This document shows positions 8,349 to 17,198 of a stretch of DNA of 48,844 nt, one piece after another. The position numbers and the translations under genes were made by a program. Source of the stretch: a bacterium (GTDB lineage Bacteria > Actinomycetota > Acidimicrobiia > Spongiisociales > UBA5794); assembly GCA_024228555.1 (NCBI GenBank), contig JAAETI010000933.1:1-48844 (forward strand). Direction: 5' to 3'. The notes beneath the pieces are model-generated. The model was given only the letters and a program-made list of their open reading frames with translations. It made no database searches and was not told the DNA's origin. Numbering within the stretch: the first letter of the stretch is position 1; the number at the start of each line of letters is the position of its first letter.

Positions 8349-9265
8349 CGGCCCTCCGCTACGCGGTCGACGAGGCGTTGCCGCAACTCGGGCGGTTCGA
8401 GCAGCTCGGCATTGTCGTCAAAGGACAGCAACCAGCCGATGAACGCCTCTGGATTGGCCACCGGAATCATCGCTTCGATGCCGCCATCTGAGTCCTCGTG
8501 AAGCGAGCCACGGTTCCCGATCTGGCGACGTGCCCACCACGCCATCGTCGGGCCGAATCGCACCTTTGCCACCATCTCATCGGCACCGGCCTCCCAGGGG
8601 GTTTCCGGGATGAAGTCGGCCGCACGGAAACCGGTGGGGCGGTCGAAAGCATCGACGTCGTCGCCGACGTCAACTCGAGTCGCCTTGTCCATCCGGAACA
8701 CCTTGGTGGTCTCTCCTTCCGCCCCCACCAGATACCAATGCCCCCGGCGATGGACCAGACCGTACGGATCAACCCTGCGGGCCTTCTCTCGGTAGTCGAA
8801 GAGCAACTGACGCCGCTCGACGACGGCTAGAAAGGCGGTCCCCAGGTCGTCAGAGCCTTCAGTGAGTGATGCGGCAAGCGGCTCGCCGGAGGCCGTCATT
8901 GGGGCTCCTCCGAGCTTAAAGAGAGCGTCGGGGGCTGCGACCTGGCCGCCAAGACGCACGACCTCTGCAGCAAGCCACAGCGCCGCTCGTTCGTCATCAG
9001 TCAGGCCAGGATCCGGTAGCGCATAGGTGTCCGGGTCGACGACATAGCCGTGCTCGACCTGCCAACCGTCAGTGGGCGCCAGTTCGAGGGGGATGCCAAG
9101 GCGTCGCAGTAGATCCTTGTCACGCTCAAACATGCGATGGAAGGCATCGTCGGTTGCCTGGTCGTATCCGGCGACCGTGGTGCGGATTTCGTCCGCGGTC
9201 ACCGGTTTTCCCGTGGTGAGCAGGAACGCCAGCAAATTGAGGATTCGTTCTATGACCTTGTGCAC
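8345..9265 (-). CDS. pafB: WYL-domain transcriptional regulator PafB
   Basis: A 306-residue partner of PafC. Residues 1-80 hold a winged-helix region with PVTADEIRTTVAGYDQ and FHRMFERDKDLLRRLGIPLE, both typical of PafB. A WYL domain follows (about 140-210), with LLFDYREKARRVDPYGLVHRRGHWYLVG and VFRMDKATRVDV, then a WCX extension. I chose the GTG at 9265, which puts the start at the position of known PafB N-termini; a TTG at 9304 has an AGGGG element, but only two bases away, and adds 13 unlike residues. The WYL core may sense single-stranded DNA or a nucleotide ligand, as proposed for the family. Confidence 0.92.
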   Translation of the reverse strand: MHKVIERILNLLAFLLTTGKPVTADEIRTTVAGYDQATDDAFHRMFERDKDLLRRLGIPLELAPTDGWQVEHGYVVDPDTYALPDPGLTDDERAALWLAAEVVRLGGQVAAPDALFKLGGAPMTASGEPLAASLTEGSDDLGTAFLAVVERRQLLFDYREKARRVDPYGLVHRRGHWYLVGAEGETTKVFRMDKATRVDVGDDVDAFDRPTGFRAADFIPETPWEAGADEMVAKVRFGPTMAWWARRQIGNRGSLHEDSDGGIEAMIPVANPEAFIGWLLSFDDNAELLEPPELRQRLVDRVAEGR

Positions 9266-9330
9266 TACCGGGACATTAGACCCAGCAGACCGAACCGAGT
9301 GCAATACCCCTGAGCCACCGAGTTTCCGAC

Positions 9331-10686
9331 TCAGAGTCCTTCGATCAACTTCTCAACCCGTTCATCAATCGACTTGAAAGGGTCTTTACACAGCACGGTG
9401 CGTTGCGCCTGATCATTCAGCTTGAGATGGACCCAGTCAACCGTGAAATCCCGTTTCTTGGACTTGGCTGCCTTGATGAAGTCACCACGCAGCTTGGCTC
9501 GGGTCGTCTGCGGCGCCTGAGTCATCGCCAGATGAACACTGTCGTCGGTCACGACCTTCTCCATCTCCCCACGCCGCTCCAAAAGGTAATAGAGCCCGCG
9601 CTCAGTATTCACGTCGTGATAAGAGAGATCGAGAAGGGCCAGCTTCGGATCAGCGAGCCCCAATCCATGCCGGCTCTGGTAGTTCTCGATAAGACGGTAC
9701 TTGGCCACCCAGTCGATCTCGCGATGCAACGTCATCGGATCTTTCTCCAACCCAGTCAGGAGCCGCTCCCACATCTGGATAGCGGTCTCGACCTCTGGAG
9801 GGAAGCCGGTGGTACGCGAGTAGCGGAGCGCTCTGTCGAGGTACTCCCATTGGATATCGAGCGCCGAAAGCTCGCGGCCGTTGGCGAGTCGCACCCGACG
9901 GCGACACGTCATGTCATGCGAGATCTCCCTGATCGCCCGGATCGGGTTCTCCAGGCTCAGATCGCGGAAGACGATGTCGTCTTCGAGCATCTGAAGCAGC
10001 GCCATCGTCGTACCCATCTTGGCGTAGGCGACGTACTCAGACATGTTGGAATCGCCTGCAATAACGTGAAGCCGCCGATAGCGCTCGGCGTCGGCATGTG
10101 GTTCATCACGAGTGTTGATGATCGGGCGACTCCGCGTGGTCGCCGATGAGATCCCCTCCCAAATGTGCTCCGCTCGCTGCGCCAAGCTGAAGACGGTGCC
10201 GCGGGCCGTGTGCAGCAACTTCCCGGCCCCAGCGAAGATCTGTCTCGTCACAAAGAACGGAATCAGCGTGTCGATGATCTTCTGGAAATCGCCGTCACGC
10301 CCGACCAGATAGTTCTCGTGGCAGCCGTATGAGTTGCCCGCCGAGTCAGTGTTGTTCTTGAAGAGGTAGATCTGTCCACGAATCCCCTCATCCTCGAGCC
10401 GTCGCTCGGCGCTGTAGACAAGACCCTCCAAGATCCGCTCCCCTGCGCGGTCATGGGCAACTACTTCGTAGATGCTGTCGCATTCGGGTGTTGCATACTC
10501 TGGGTGGCTGCCGACGTCGAGATAGAGACGCGCCCCGTTTTCGAGAAACACGTTCGATGACCGGCCCCAACTGACGACCCGCCGGAACAGATAACGAGCG
10601 ACCTCATCAGGTGACAGCCGACGCTGCCCACGCAGCGTGCACGTCACCCCATATTCGTTTTCGAGCCCAAAGATCCTGCGCCGCAT
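9331..10686 (-). CDS. pafA: Pup-protein ligase PafA
   Basis: A 451-residue carboxylate-amine ligase related to glutamine synthetase that attaches Pup, through its C-terminal glutamate, to lysines of target proteins. The start [17 protein letters not shown] matches the family N-terminus; a 14-residue in-frame extension to 10728 is rejected for that reason. Conserved blocks: [35 protein letters not shown], the ATP/Mg site [21 protein letters not shown], and [23 protein letters not shown]. It lacks the extra loop that marks Dop, which separates the two paralogues. Length equals the M. tuberculosis enzyme within a residue or so. It starts the pafA-pafB-pafC unit, divergent from the DUF2007 gene. 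Confidence 0.97.
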   Translation of the reverse strand: MRRRIFGLENEYGVTCTLRGQRRLSPDEVARYLFRRVVSWGRSSNVFLENGARLYLDVGSHPEYATPECDSIYEVVAHDRAGERILEGLVYSAERRLEDEGIRGQIYLFKNNTDSAGNSYGCHENYLVGRDGDFQKIIDTLIPFFVTRQIFAGAGKLLHTARGTVFSLAQRAEHIWEGISSATTRSRPIINTRDEPHADAERYRRLHVIAGDSNMSEYVAYAKMGTTMALLQMLEDDIVFRDLSLENPIRAIREISHDMTCRRRVRLANGRELSALDIQWEYLDRALRYSRTTGFPPEVETAIQMWERLLTGLEKDPMTLHREIDWVAKYRLIENYQSRHGLGLADPKLALLDLSYHDVNTERGLYYLLERRGEMEKVVTDDSVHLAMTQAPQTTRAKLRGDFIKAAKSKKRDFTVDWVHLKLNDQAQRTVLCKDPFKSIDERVEKLIEGL

Positions 10687-10763
10687 ATGCGCACAGTAGT
10701 GGACCTCACGAGACAGCGTCCCGGTCAAACCGGTAACCGGCGATCGCTGACATAATGCAAGTC

Positions 10764-11003
10764 ATGAACGAGCCATACGTGTGTTTGGCCAAAGTTTCGG
10801 ACATCAATCTGGCAAGGGTGGCGGCGGCTCGGCTCGATAGCGAAGGCATCGACTCACGACTGCATGGCGAAGCCCTGGGTCCGTTCCCTGTGACCATCGG
10901 GCGTCTTGCAGAAACCCAGCTGTGGGTACTCAGTGAGCAGAAACAAGCCGCCACCAACGTCCTCGAAGAGCTCGGTATTGAATGCGAGGATGAGTCAGCC
11001 TAG
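10764..11003 (+). CDS. DUF2007-like small protein
   Basis: A 79-residue protein resembling the DUF2007 'putative signal-transducing' family: YVCLAKVSDINLARVAAARLDSEGIDSRLHGE, then a strand pair and LWVLSEQKQAATNVLEELG, a ferredoxin-like beta-alpha-beta fold. Function in the family is not established. Two ATGs are possible (10755 and 10764). A CATAAT element at 10751-10756 would place transcription start at about 10763, so the second ATG may be used on a leaderless message; neither has a Shine-Dalgarno sequence. The gene converges on prcA and the two stop codons overlap by 3 bases, so it sits exactly between the pafABC block and the proteasome operon. Confidence 0.8.
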   Translation: MNEPYVCLAKVSDINLARVAAARLDSEGIDSRLHGEALGPFPVTIGRLAETQLWVLSEQKQAATNVLEELGIECEDESA

Positions 11004-11680
11004 GAGCGAATCTCGCGGATCTCGTCGGTCTCGAGACGCCGGAACTTCCTACGTCCCAAATTGCGGTCGAGCACCGCCGCTTCCCAGTCGGCATCACCAA
11101 TGGTCGTCTCGAGCACCGATTCGATGGTTTCGGCAGCCAGCCTGACGGCAGTGCGGAGATCGGGCAGATCGCCAATCTCCTCTTCGAGACGGTCGTCTAG
11201 AGCCTCCTCCATCGCCCCCATGGCACCAAAACCCTTCACGTCCCGCAGCGTGCCATCGAACTGGATGCGATAGATCCTCGTGGCCGATGGCTCGTTATCG
11301 ATCTCAGCGATGATCACTTCGATCTCGTAGGGCTTCATCTCGTGCGTAAATATCTGACCGAGTGTCTGGGCATAGGCATTCGCTAAACCCTTGGCGGTGA
11401 CGTCATCGCGCTCGTACGAGTAGCCCTTCAGGTCGGCGTAGCGAATCCCGGCGACACGCAGCATCTCGAACTCGTTGAATCGACCGACACCGGCAAAAGC
11501 AACCTTGTCATATATCTCGCTGGTCTTGTGTAGCGAGCCGCTCGGGTTCTCCCCCATCAGAAGCACACCGTCGGTGTATTCCAGGACCACGATCGGGCGA
11601 CCGCGGGCGATTCCCTTCCGGGCAAACTCGGCGCGATCCTTGGTCAGTTGCTCGGGCGGGACATAGAAGGGCATGCTCAT
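11000..11680 (-). CDS. prcA: 20S proteasome alpha subunit
   Basis: A 226-residue alpha-type subunit that forms the outer, gating rings of the 20S core. Seen: the N-terminal segment with EQLTKDRAEFARKGIARGRP (H0 helix and gate), VVLEYTDGVLLMGENPS, SLHKTSEIYDKVAFAGVGRFNEFE and the AYAQTLGQIFTHEMKPYEIEV block, all aligning with actinobacterial PrcA. No catalytic threonine is present, as expected for alpha. The C-terminal tail after about residue 205 is basic and acidic mixed (LGRRKFRRLETDEIREIRS). The ATG overlaps the prcB stop as ATGA. It is the last gene of the arc-dop-pup-prcB-prcA operon. Confidence 0.97.
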   Translation of the reverse strand: MSMPFYVPPEQLTKDRAEFARKGIARGRPIVVLEYTDGVLLMGENPSGSLHKTSEIYDKVAFAGVGRFNEFEMLRVAGIRYADLKGYSYERDDVTAKGLANAYAQTLGQIFTHEMKPYEIEVIIAEIDNEPSATRIYRIQFDGTLRDVKGFGAMGAMEEALDDRLEEEIGDLPDLRTAVRLAAETIESVLETTIGDADWEAAVLDRNLGRRKFRRLETDEIREIRS

Positions 11681-12480
11681 GGGCGGCCTCCAAGCACTGC
11701 GGTAGCGACATCCTCGATGCGGCCCTCATCAACTTCGGTGATGCCCTCACGGTTCACCACGACCACGTTGGGATAGATCCCACGGCGCAGGTCGGGCCCA
11801 CCGGTTGCGGCATCTTCTTCAGCAGCCGCAACCAACGCCTCAACGGAGACGGCCAGAGCCCTGTCCTCACTCAAATCAGTTTCGTACGCACCCTTGATGA
11901 AAGCTCTTGCTTCGGACCCACCGGAGCCCGTAGCCGCATAATCCTGCTCTTCGTAGCGGCCCCCGACCACATCGAACGTGTATAGGCGACCGGTTTCATC
12001 TGCCTCGTCGTAACCGCAGAACAGCGGGACAACGACCAAGCCCTGGAATGCCAATGGAAGGTTGCCTCTGACCATTCTGGCGAGGTAGTTGGCCTTGCCT
12101 TCGAGGCTGAGGCGGGTTCCTTCGATCTTCTCGTAGTGCTCGAGCTCAGTCTGGAATAGTCTGATCAACTCGATTGCCATGCCTGCGGTTCCGGAAATGG
12201 CGACCGCCGAGTACTCATCAGCGGGATAAACCTTCTTCATCCGGCGGTGGGCAATCACGTTGCCTGCGGTCGCCCGCCGATCGCCTGCCATAACAACACC
12301 ATCGGCGTAGCGGACCGCAAGGATGGTCGTTCCCTCGGGAATCTCGAGAGCAGCTTGTCCGGCAGGGACGCTCCACTTCGGGGCAAGACCGCTCTGGTCG
12401 AGAAGCGATAGGAAGCTCGACGTCGGTACGACCTTCCCTAACGGAAGTAGGTCACCCAGGGGCGGCTGGCTGCCGCTCAC
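11677..12480 (-). CDS. prcB: 20S proteasome beta subunit (proteolytic)
   Basis: A 267-residue precursor of the proteolytic subunit. A propeptide of about 50 residues precedes [23 protein letters not shown]; cleavage after Gly50 would free Thr51 as the N-terminal nucleophile. The basic residue equivalent to Lys33 lies in the RRMKKVY region and the aspartate of MAGDRRAT is in place. [16 protein letters not shown] and [18 protein letters not shown] complete the family pattern. The start is GTG, overlapping the pup stop as GTGA; the stop overlaps prcA as ATGA, so pup, prcB and prcA are translationally coupled. Self-cleavage is inferred from the family. Confidence 0.97.
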   Translation of the reverse strand: MSGSQPPLGDLLPLGKVVPTSSFLSLLDQSGLAPKWSVPAGQAALEIPEGTTILAVRYADGVVMAGDRRATAGNVIAHRRMKKVYPADEYSAVAISGTAGMAIELIRLFQTELEHYEKIEGTRLSLEGKANYLARMVRGNLPLAFQGLVVVPLFCGYDEADETGRLYTFDVVGGRYEEQDYAATGSGGSEARAFIKGAYETDLSEDRALAVSVEALVAAAEEDAATGGPDLRRGIYPNVVVVNREGITEVDEGRIEDVATAVLGGRP

Positions 12481-12671
12481 TCGCCACCCTTTTGCACGTA
12501 GTTCTTCACGAACTCCTCTGCGTTCTCTTCGAGCACGGTATCGATCTCGTCGAGGATGTCGTCGATACGATCGGTGATAGCTTCGCCCTGCTCATCAGTA
12601 GCGATCTCCTCGACAGTCTCGGTGCTCTCCGACTCGCTGCCCCGAGTGCCCTTGCGTTCTCTCTCAGTCAT
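12477..12671 (-). CDS. pup: Prokaryotic ubiquitin-like protein Pup, ending in Gly-Gly-Glu
   Basis: A 64-residue intrinsically disordered tag. The second half [18 protein letters not shown] then [15 protein letters not shown] matches Pup, including the region that forms a helix on the ARC/Mpa coiled coil. The last residue is Glu, not Gln, so PafA could use it without prior deamidation by Dop. Two ATGs lie side by side; AGGAGG is 5 bases before the second (12671) and only 2 before the first, so the second is preferred and gives the usual 64-residue length. There is exactly one lysine near the C-terminus (in VQKGGE) and one near the N-terminus. The start lies inside the end of dop. Confidence 0.97.
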   Translation of the reverse strand: MTERERKGTRGSESESTETVEEIATDEQGEAITDRIDDILDEIDTVLEENAEEFVKNYVQKGGE

Positions 12672-14157
12672 CATTGCCTCCTAGCGCCTGCAGCAATTCA
12701 GCCGGCGTCTCCACGCGGTCCAGCAAGGCTCCCACTCGGTCTTTGCCGCCACGAAGTGGTTCCATCATAGGCACTCTCCGTAGTGACTCTTCACCGATAT
12801 CGAACACGAGCGAATCCCAATTGGCGGCCACCAGAGCATCGCCAAATCTGGTGACACACTTGCCTCGGAAGTAGGCGCGGGTGCCCTCGGGTGGTAGGCG
12901 AACTGCAGCGTCAATCTGGGCATCGGTGAACAACCGGCGCATCCTTCCCGCCGCGGCCAACCTGTTGTACAAACCACGTCGTTGAGCGACATCGTGGTAT
13001 TGCAGGTCCAGAAGACGAAGCTTGGGATCGTCCCATTCGAGGTCGTCACGTGACCGATATCCTTCGAGAATTCGCTGCTTCGCCGTCCAGTCAAGACGAT
13101 CCGCAGTCCGCATCGGGCCCTTCTCCAAGTCGGCGAGGATCTCCTCCCACATCGTCATCGCATCGCGGAACAGCTCCGCATATGGCGACTTGCTCACGTA
13201 TTTCCCGACCCATTCGAGGTACTGCCATTGCGCCTCGAGAGCAGTCATCGAGCGGCCGTCTTCCATGTCGATGGTGGTGCGCAAGGTCGGGTCGTGGCTG
13301 ATCTGCCACACGGCATCTACAGGGTTGGCGATGACCAGCGCCTCTGGAAGTGCGTCGTCCTCAATGGCGTGCAACACCGCAGTAGTCGCCGCCAGCTTGA
13401 CGAATGTCTGCACCTCCGACATCGTGGCATCGCCGATGATGACGTGAAGACGGCGGTACTTGGATGGATCGGCGTGGGGTTCGTCCCTTGTGTTGATAAT
13501 CGGACGTTTCAGGGTGGTTTCGAGACCGACCTCTTCCTCAAAGAAGTCCGCACGCTGTGAGATCTGAAAGTCGACGTCTGGCCGCCCGTTCTCGGCCCCG
13601 ACCTTGCCCGACCCAGTGAAGATCTGCCGGGTTACAAAGAAGCCGGTCAGGTGTTGCACCACCTGGCCGAACGGCAATGCACGGGAGATCAGATAGTTCT
13701 CGTGAGCGCCGTAGGAATTCCCCTTCCCATCGCTGTTGTTCTTGTGGATGATGAACCGCTGACCCTGCTCGAGCAGCTCCTGAGCCGCAGTGACGGCTCT
13801 GGCAAGGATTACCTCCCCCGCCTTGTCGTACAGCGCAGCCTCGAGCGGATCGGCACTTTCCGGACTCGAGTACTCGGGATGAGCGTGATCGACATAGAAG
13901 CGGGCGCCGTTACCCAGGACGACGTTCACAAGACCTGATTCCAGATCGAAGGCAGGCGTCAGGTCATAGCCAAACCCGCGCGCATCGCGACCAGGCGACT
14001 CCTCATCGGACGACCACTTGATCCTGGCCCGCTTCCCCGCATACGAATTGACGAGTGTTGAAGCCCCTGCGACCGGGTTGAAGTCAGCCTGATTGAGGAC
14101 GGTGATCCCAAACTCGGTCTCTGTCCCCATGACCTTCGGCTGGGACTCATCTGTCAC
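12664..14157 (-). CDS. dop: Depupylase / Pup deamidase Dop
   Basis: A 497-residue paralogue of PafA that removes Pup from substrates (and deamidates Pup-Gln in species that need it). Seen: [11 protein letters not shown] at residue 10, the Dop-specific loop with [16 protein letters not shown] near residues 55-72, [18 protein letters not shown], the ATP/Mg site [21 protein letters not shown], and [24 protein letters not shown]. The loop after residue 40 distinguishes it from PafA. With a Pup that already ends in Glu, its remaining role is likely depupylation. The start ATG overlaps the ARC stop as ATGA; the end overlaps pup by 8 bases. Confidence 0.97.
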   Translation of the reverse strand: MTDESQPKVMGTETEFGITVLNQADFNPVAGASTLVNSYAGKRARIKWSSDEESPGRDARGFGYDLTPAFDLESGLVNVVLGNGARFYVDHAHPEYSSPESADPLEAALYDKAGEVILARAVTAAQELLEQGQRFIIHKNNSDGKGNSYGAHENYLISRALPFGQVVQHLTGFFVTRQIFTGSGKVGAENGRPDVDFQISQRADFFEEEVGLETTLKRPIINTRDEPHADPSKYRRLHVIIGDATMSEVQTFVKLAATTAVLHAIEDDALPEALVIANPVDAVWQISHDPTLRTTIDMEDGRSMTALEAQWQYLEWVGKYVSKSPYAELFRDAMTMWEEILADLEKGPMRTADRLDWTAKQRILEGYRSRDDLEWDDPKLRLLDLQYHDVAQRRGLYNRLAAAGRMRRLFTDAQIDAAVRLPPEGTRAYFRGKCVTRFGDALVAANWDSLVFDIGEESLRRVPMMEPLRGGKDRVGALLDRVETPAELLQALGGNDD

Positions 14158-15875
14158 AAATACTGCCCCGGCGTCACCGCTTCGATGGTGCGGCTCTCCC
14201 CCTCACCTTCGATCAGGGTGCGGACGTAGACGATTCGTTCGCCCTTCTTACCGGAGATACGAGCCCAGTCGTCTGGGTTGGTCGTATTAGGTAGGTCCTC
14301 GTGCTCGCGGAACTCCTGGATGATCGCATCGATGATGTACTTCTCACACAACCCAGACTCGCCACCGGCTATCTCATGTTTGATGGCGTCCTTCTTGGCG
14401 CGCCGCACGATGTTCTCAACCATGGCACCGCTCGCAAAGTCCTTGAAGTACAGCACCTCGCGATCACCGTTGGCATACGTGACCTCGAGGAAGCGATTCT
14501 CGTCCTCCTCGGAGTACATCCTGGCGACCACTCGCCCGATCATGTCGTCGATCAGAGCCTGGGCGTCACCTCCGTGCTGCTCGAGTGCGTCGGCGGCGAA
14601 AGGCAGATCCGGTCGCAGATAGATGTCGAAGATCTTCTTAGCGGCCTCGGGCCCGGGACGATCTATCTTGACCTTCACATCGAGTCGACCGGGGCGGAGA
14701 ATGGCAGGATCAATCAGGTCCTCACGGTTGGACGCCCCAATGACGATCACGTTCTTCAGCGACTCGACGCCGTCCAGCTCGGACAGAAGCTGTGGCACAA
14801 TCGTCGACTCGACATCGGACGAGACACCGGTTCCCCTAGTACGGAACAAGGAGTCCATCTCGTCGAAGAAGACAATGACAGGCACCCCCTCGTCCGACTT
14901 CTCTTTGGCTCTCTGGAAGATCAACCGGATCTGCCGTTCGGTCTCCCCGACGTACTTGTTGAGAAGCTCGGGGCCCTTGATGTTGAGGAAATACGATCGC
15001 ACGTCTTCGTCGCCCTCCTTGTTGGCGACGGCCTTGGCCAAGCTGTTGGCGACGGCCTTGGCGATGAGCGTCTTGCCACATCCAGGAGGGCCATATAGAA
15101 GCACACCCTTTGGCGGTGGCAGGCTGTAGTCGAGGAAGCGTTCCTTATGCAGGTAGGGAAGCTCAACGGCATCCTGAATCGTCTCGATCTGTGACTCGAG
15201 ACCGCCGATATCCGCATAGGTGATGTCGGGGACTTCTTCGAGAACCAATTCTTCGACTTCGGGCCGGATCAGCTTCTCAAGTACCAGACCGGTCTTGGGC
15301 TCGATACGAACGTGGTCTCCGGCGCGCAGTACCTCGTTGCCGACCGGTGCCCCGATTTCAACGACACGTTCTTCGTCGGCTCGACCAAGTACCAACAGCC
15401 GCCCGTCGCCGAGGGACTCCTTGACAGCGACGACCTCGCCGACCGGATCGAATGAGCGCACGTCGATGATGTTGTAGGACTCGTTCAAGAGAACCTCCTG
15501 CCCAACCTCGAGTGCCTTGATTTCGAGATTCGGCTCGACGTTCACCCGCAGCTTCCTACTCGACGTGAACACGTCTGCGGTACCGTCGTTGTTGATCCCG
15601 AGCAGCACACCAAACGGGTTCGGGGGCGCTGTCAGCTTCTCGACCTCGTCACGCAGCAGAGCCAGTTGCTCCCTCGTCTCCTCCAGAGCAACCGCAAGTT
15701 TCTGGTTCTGGCCGGCAGCCTGCGCCAGCTTATTGCGGCTCTCCAAGAGACGCTCCTCGAGCACTCGCACGCGACGCGGTGCGTCTTGGAGCCGTCGCCG
15801 CAGGACGGTGATTTCTTCTTCAAGCATCCGGACGGTGGTCCGGATCTCATCGTGGTCTCTCGAGGAGTTCTCCAT
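14154..15875 (-). CDS. arc: Proteasome-associated AAA ATPase ARC/Mpa
   Basis: A 573-residue hexameric AAA+ unfoldase that recognises Pup and feeds tagged proteins to the 20S core. Domains in order: an N-terminal coiled coil (about residues 8-85), two OB folds (about 86-225), and the AAA domain with Walker [10 protein letters not shown], Walker [25 protein letters not shown] and the arginine-finger region ILRPGRLD. The protein ends in GQYL, the docking motif that opens the proteasome gate (HbYX-like). Within the AAA domain AKAVAN occurs twice, from an 18-bp repeat at 15021-15062. The first gene of the operon; its start faces the ferredoxin gene. Confidence 0.97.
   Translation of the reverse strand: MENSSRDHDEIRTTVRMLEEEITVLRRRLQDAPRRVRVLEERLLESRNKLAQAAGQNQKLAVALEETREQLALLRDEVEKLTAPPNPFGVLLGINNDGTADVFTSSRKLRVNVEPNLEIKALEVGQEVLLNESYNIIDVRSFDPVGEVVAVKESLGDGRLLVLGRADEERVVEIGAPVGNEVLRAGDHVRIEPKTGLVLEKLIRPEVEELVLEEVPDITYADIGGLESQIETIQDAVELPYLHKERFLDYSLPPPKGVLLYGPPGCGKTLIAKAVANSLAKAVANKEGDEDVRSYFLNIKGPELLNKYVGETERQIRLIFQRAKEKSDEGVPVIVFFDEMDSLFRTRGTGVSSDVESTIVPQLLSELDGVESLKNVIVIGASNREDLIDPAILRPGRLDVKVKIDRPGPEAAKKIFDIYLRPDLPFAADALEQHGGDAQALIDDMIGRVVARMYSEEDENRFLEVTYANGDREVLYFKDFASGAMVENIVRRAKKDAIKHEIAGGESGLCEKYIIDAIIQEFREHEDLPNTTNPDDWARISGKKGERIVYVRTLIEGEGESRTIEAVTPGQYL
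15021..15062 (-). repeat. Short tandem-type duplication inside arc
   Basis: An 18-base sequence (GTTGGCGACGGCCTTGGC on the plus strand) occurs exactly twice with a 24-base period, at 15021-15038 and 15045-15062. On the coding strand it doubles AKAVAN just after Walker A. The related M. tuberculosis protein has AKAVAN only once here but nearly the same length. Confidence 0.8.
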
Positions 15876-15967
15876 GATGGCCTCCGACAGTCATTTCCCT
15901 ACTACATCAGTGTAGGCCCCCCAAAGGGCAAGGGTCCCGGTCCCGATTACGTCTTCAGGACAGTCAA

Positions 15968-15995
15968 CTTCAAACGGGTAGTGGGCAGGTACAAT
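15968..15995 (+). promoter_or_regulatory. Candidate promoter of the ferredoxin gene
   Basis: TACAAT at 15990-15995 is a good -10 element, 28 bases before the ferredoxin ATG. A weak -35 (CTTCAA) lies 16 bases before it. The sequence between the arc start and this point has no ORF that looks real; it is the shared divergent control region. Confidence 0.45.
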
Positions 15996-16022
15996 CTCGT
16001 CGCAACCTTAGAAAGGGAACTA

Positions 16023-16268
16023 ATGAAAGTCTGGATCGATCAGGATCTCTGCACGGGAGACGGCCTCTGCGAAGAGATTGCCCCCGATGTGTTCGTCCTG
16101 CTCGACGATGGTCTCGCTTACGTCCGTGAGGGCGAAAAGATCTTCGCAGCTTCCGAGGGTAACTCCGAAGGGGCAGAAGGTCTGGCCGAGATCCCCGACG
16201 GGCAACTCGACCTGGTGGTGGAATCCGCGGAGGAATGCCCTGGCGAGTGCATCTTCGTAGAACCGTAA
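16023..16268 (+). CDS. Ferredoxin (3Fe-4S or 4Fe-4S single-cluster type)
   Basis: An 81-residue acidic ferredoxin. Residues 1-25 read as VWIDQDLCTGDGLCEEIAPDVF, i.e. C-T-G-D-G-L-C with Cys9 and Cys15, and a third cysteine lies in EECPGECIFVE near the C-terminus (C-P-G-E-C). The first motif has the C-x5-C spacing seen in actinobacterial 3Fe-4S ferredoxins that serve cytochromes P450, rather than the C-x2-C-x2-C of 4Fe-4S proteins. AAAGGGAA precedes the ATG. It is transcribed away from arc and towards trmI. The redox partner is not in the window, so the electron path is unknown. Confidence 0.9.
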   Translation: MKVWIDQDLCTGDGLCEEIAPDVFVLLDDGLAYVREGEKIFAASEGNSEGAEGLAEIPDGQLDLVVESAEECPGECIFVEP

Positions 16269-16287
16269 ACCGCTTCTCTACCGTGTC

Positions 16288-17076
16288 TCAGTCGCCCGCA
16301 GGCTCCAGCTTGCGGGCGACTGTTATGAAGCCGGTGTGTCCGATCATGCGATGGCTGGGCCGAACCGAACGTCCGTCCACCGCCCATTCCCGCATCATGA
16401 TCTCGAATGTCATGATGTCGAGGAAGGCTCCGGTCTGGTCCAACGATCTTCGTACCTCTTGTACCTGGGGCACCGTCGGCACGTAACAGCAGAAGATGCC
16501 TCCAGGCGCCAAGTTGGTGGCGGCACCAGGGACGGCATGCCAGGGCTCCGGAACATCGAGAACGATCCGGTCCGGACGCAGCTCGGAGAGTCCCTCCTCA
16601 ACCGAACCGAGGCGAAGATCGATATGGTCGGGGATGTCCCCAAAGAATCCCTTGATCCGTTTCTTGGCAAGCTTGGCGTGATCCTCGCGTAGTTCGTAGG
16701 ACACGACCTTGCCCGTGGCGCCCGCGGCCCTCGCCAAGGCCATTGTCAAGGCACCCGACCCGGTTCCCGCCTCGAGCACAAGGTTTCCTGGCTGGATGTC
16801 GGCCCAGACCAAGATTGCGCCTACGTCCTTTGGATAGACGACTGCGGCACCCCGCGGCATTTTTAATGCGTAGTCGGCCAGACGAGGGCGCATCAGGGTG
16901 AGCGGCCGGTTCTTCGACGATCGCACCGTTGTGCCCTCCTCGATTCCGATCATCTCGTCATGGGGAAGAACCCCATGGTGATGGTGGAATTCTGCACCGG
17001 CGATTAATTCAATGAGGTAGCGACGCCCCTTCCTATCAAAGAGCAGGCACGCATCACCGGCTTGGAAGACCGTCAC
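16288..17076 (-). CDS. trmI: tRNA (adenine-N1)-methyltransferase TrmI
   Basis: A 262-residue SAM-dependent methyltransferase that makes m1A58 in the T-loop of tRNAs. The N-terminal small beta domain carries KGRRYLIELIAGAEFHHHHGVLPHDEMIG, a TrmI hallmark; the Rossmann domain begins at VYPKDVGAILVWADIQPGN and has the SAM-binding VLEAGTGSGALTMALA near residue 100, YELREDHAKLAKKRI, and the DRIVLDVPEPW motif IV. It is the last gene of a unit that starts with four tiny membrane proteins (17092-17937). The GTG start at 17076 lies 15 bases after the 32-residue gene. Its last codons form one arm of a terminator hairpin shared with the ferredoxin gene. Confidence 0.95.
   Translation of the reverse strand: MTVFQAGDACLLFDRKGRRYLIELIAGAEFHHHHGVLPHDEMIGIEEGTTVRSSKNRPLTLMRPRLADYALKMPRGAAVVYPKDVGAILVWADIQPGNLVLEAGTGSGALTMALARAAGATGKVVSYELREDHAKLAKKRIKGFFGDIPDHIDLRLGSVEEGLSELRPDRIVLDVPEPWHAVPGAATNLAPGGIFCCYVPTVPQVQEVRRSLDQTGAFLDIMTFEIMMREWAVDGRSVRPSHRMIGHTGFITVARKLEPAGD
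16289..16322. terminator. Bidirectional hairpin between ferredoxin and trmI
   Basis: A perfect 12-bp inverted repeat (CAGTCGCCCGCA / TGCGGGCGACTG) with a 10-base loop, 20 bases after the ferredoxin stop and overlapping the last codons of trmI. It is placed to stop both converging transcripts; the T-tracts are short on either side. Confidence 0.7.
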
Positions 17077-17091
17077 GAGAAAACTCGTTTC

Positions 17092-17190
17092 CTAGAAGAC
17101 CGAGGACAGAGCGGCGAAGATGGAGATGAGCATCGAGAGGACCACAACCCACACGACGACTTTGACGAATTTCTCACGATTCCGAAACAC
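17092..17190 (-). CDS. 32-residue single-pass membrane protein
   Basis: A very short ORF with a convincing start: GTG at 17190 preceded by GTGAGG at 6-7 bases. It begins MFRNREKFVKVVV (a basic, inside-facing end) and continues with a single hydrophobic helix VVVWVVVLSMLISIFAAL to the end, stopping with TAG. It fills the gap between the 75-residue membrane protein and trmI, leaving 8 and 15 bases on each side, so it belongs to the same transcript. The basic-then-hydrophobic pattern and good ribosome site argue for a real gene; I know of no assigned function. Confidence 0.65.
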   Translation of the reverse strand: MFRNREKFVKVVVWVVVLSMLISIFAALSSVF

Positions 17191-17198
17191 CGGCTACC

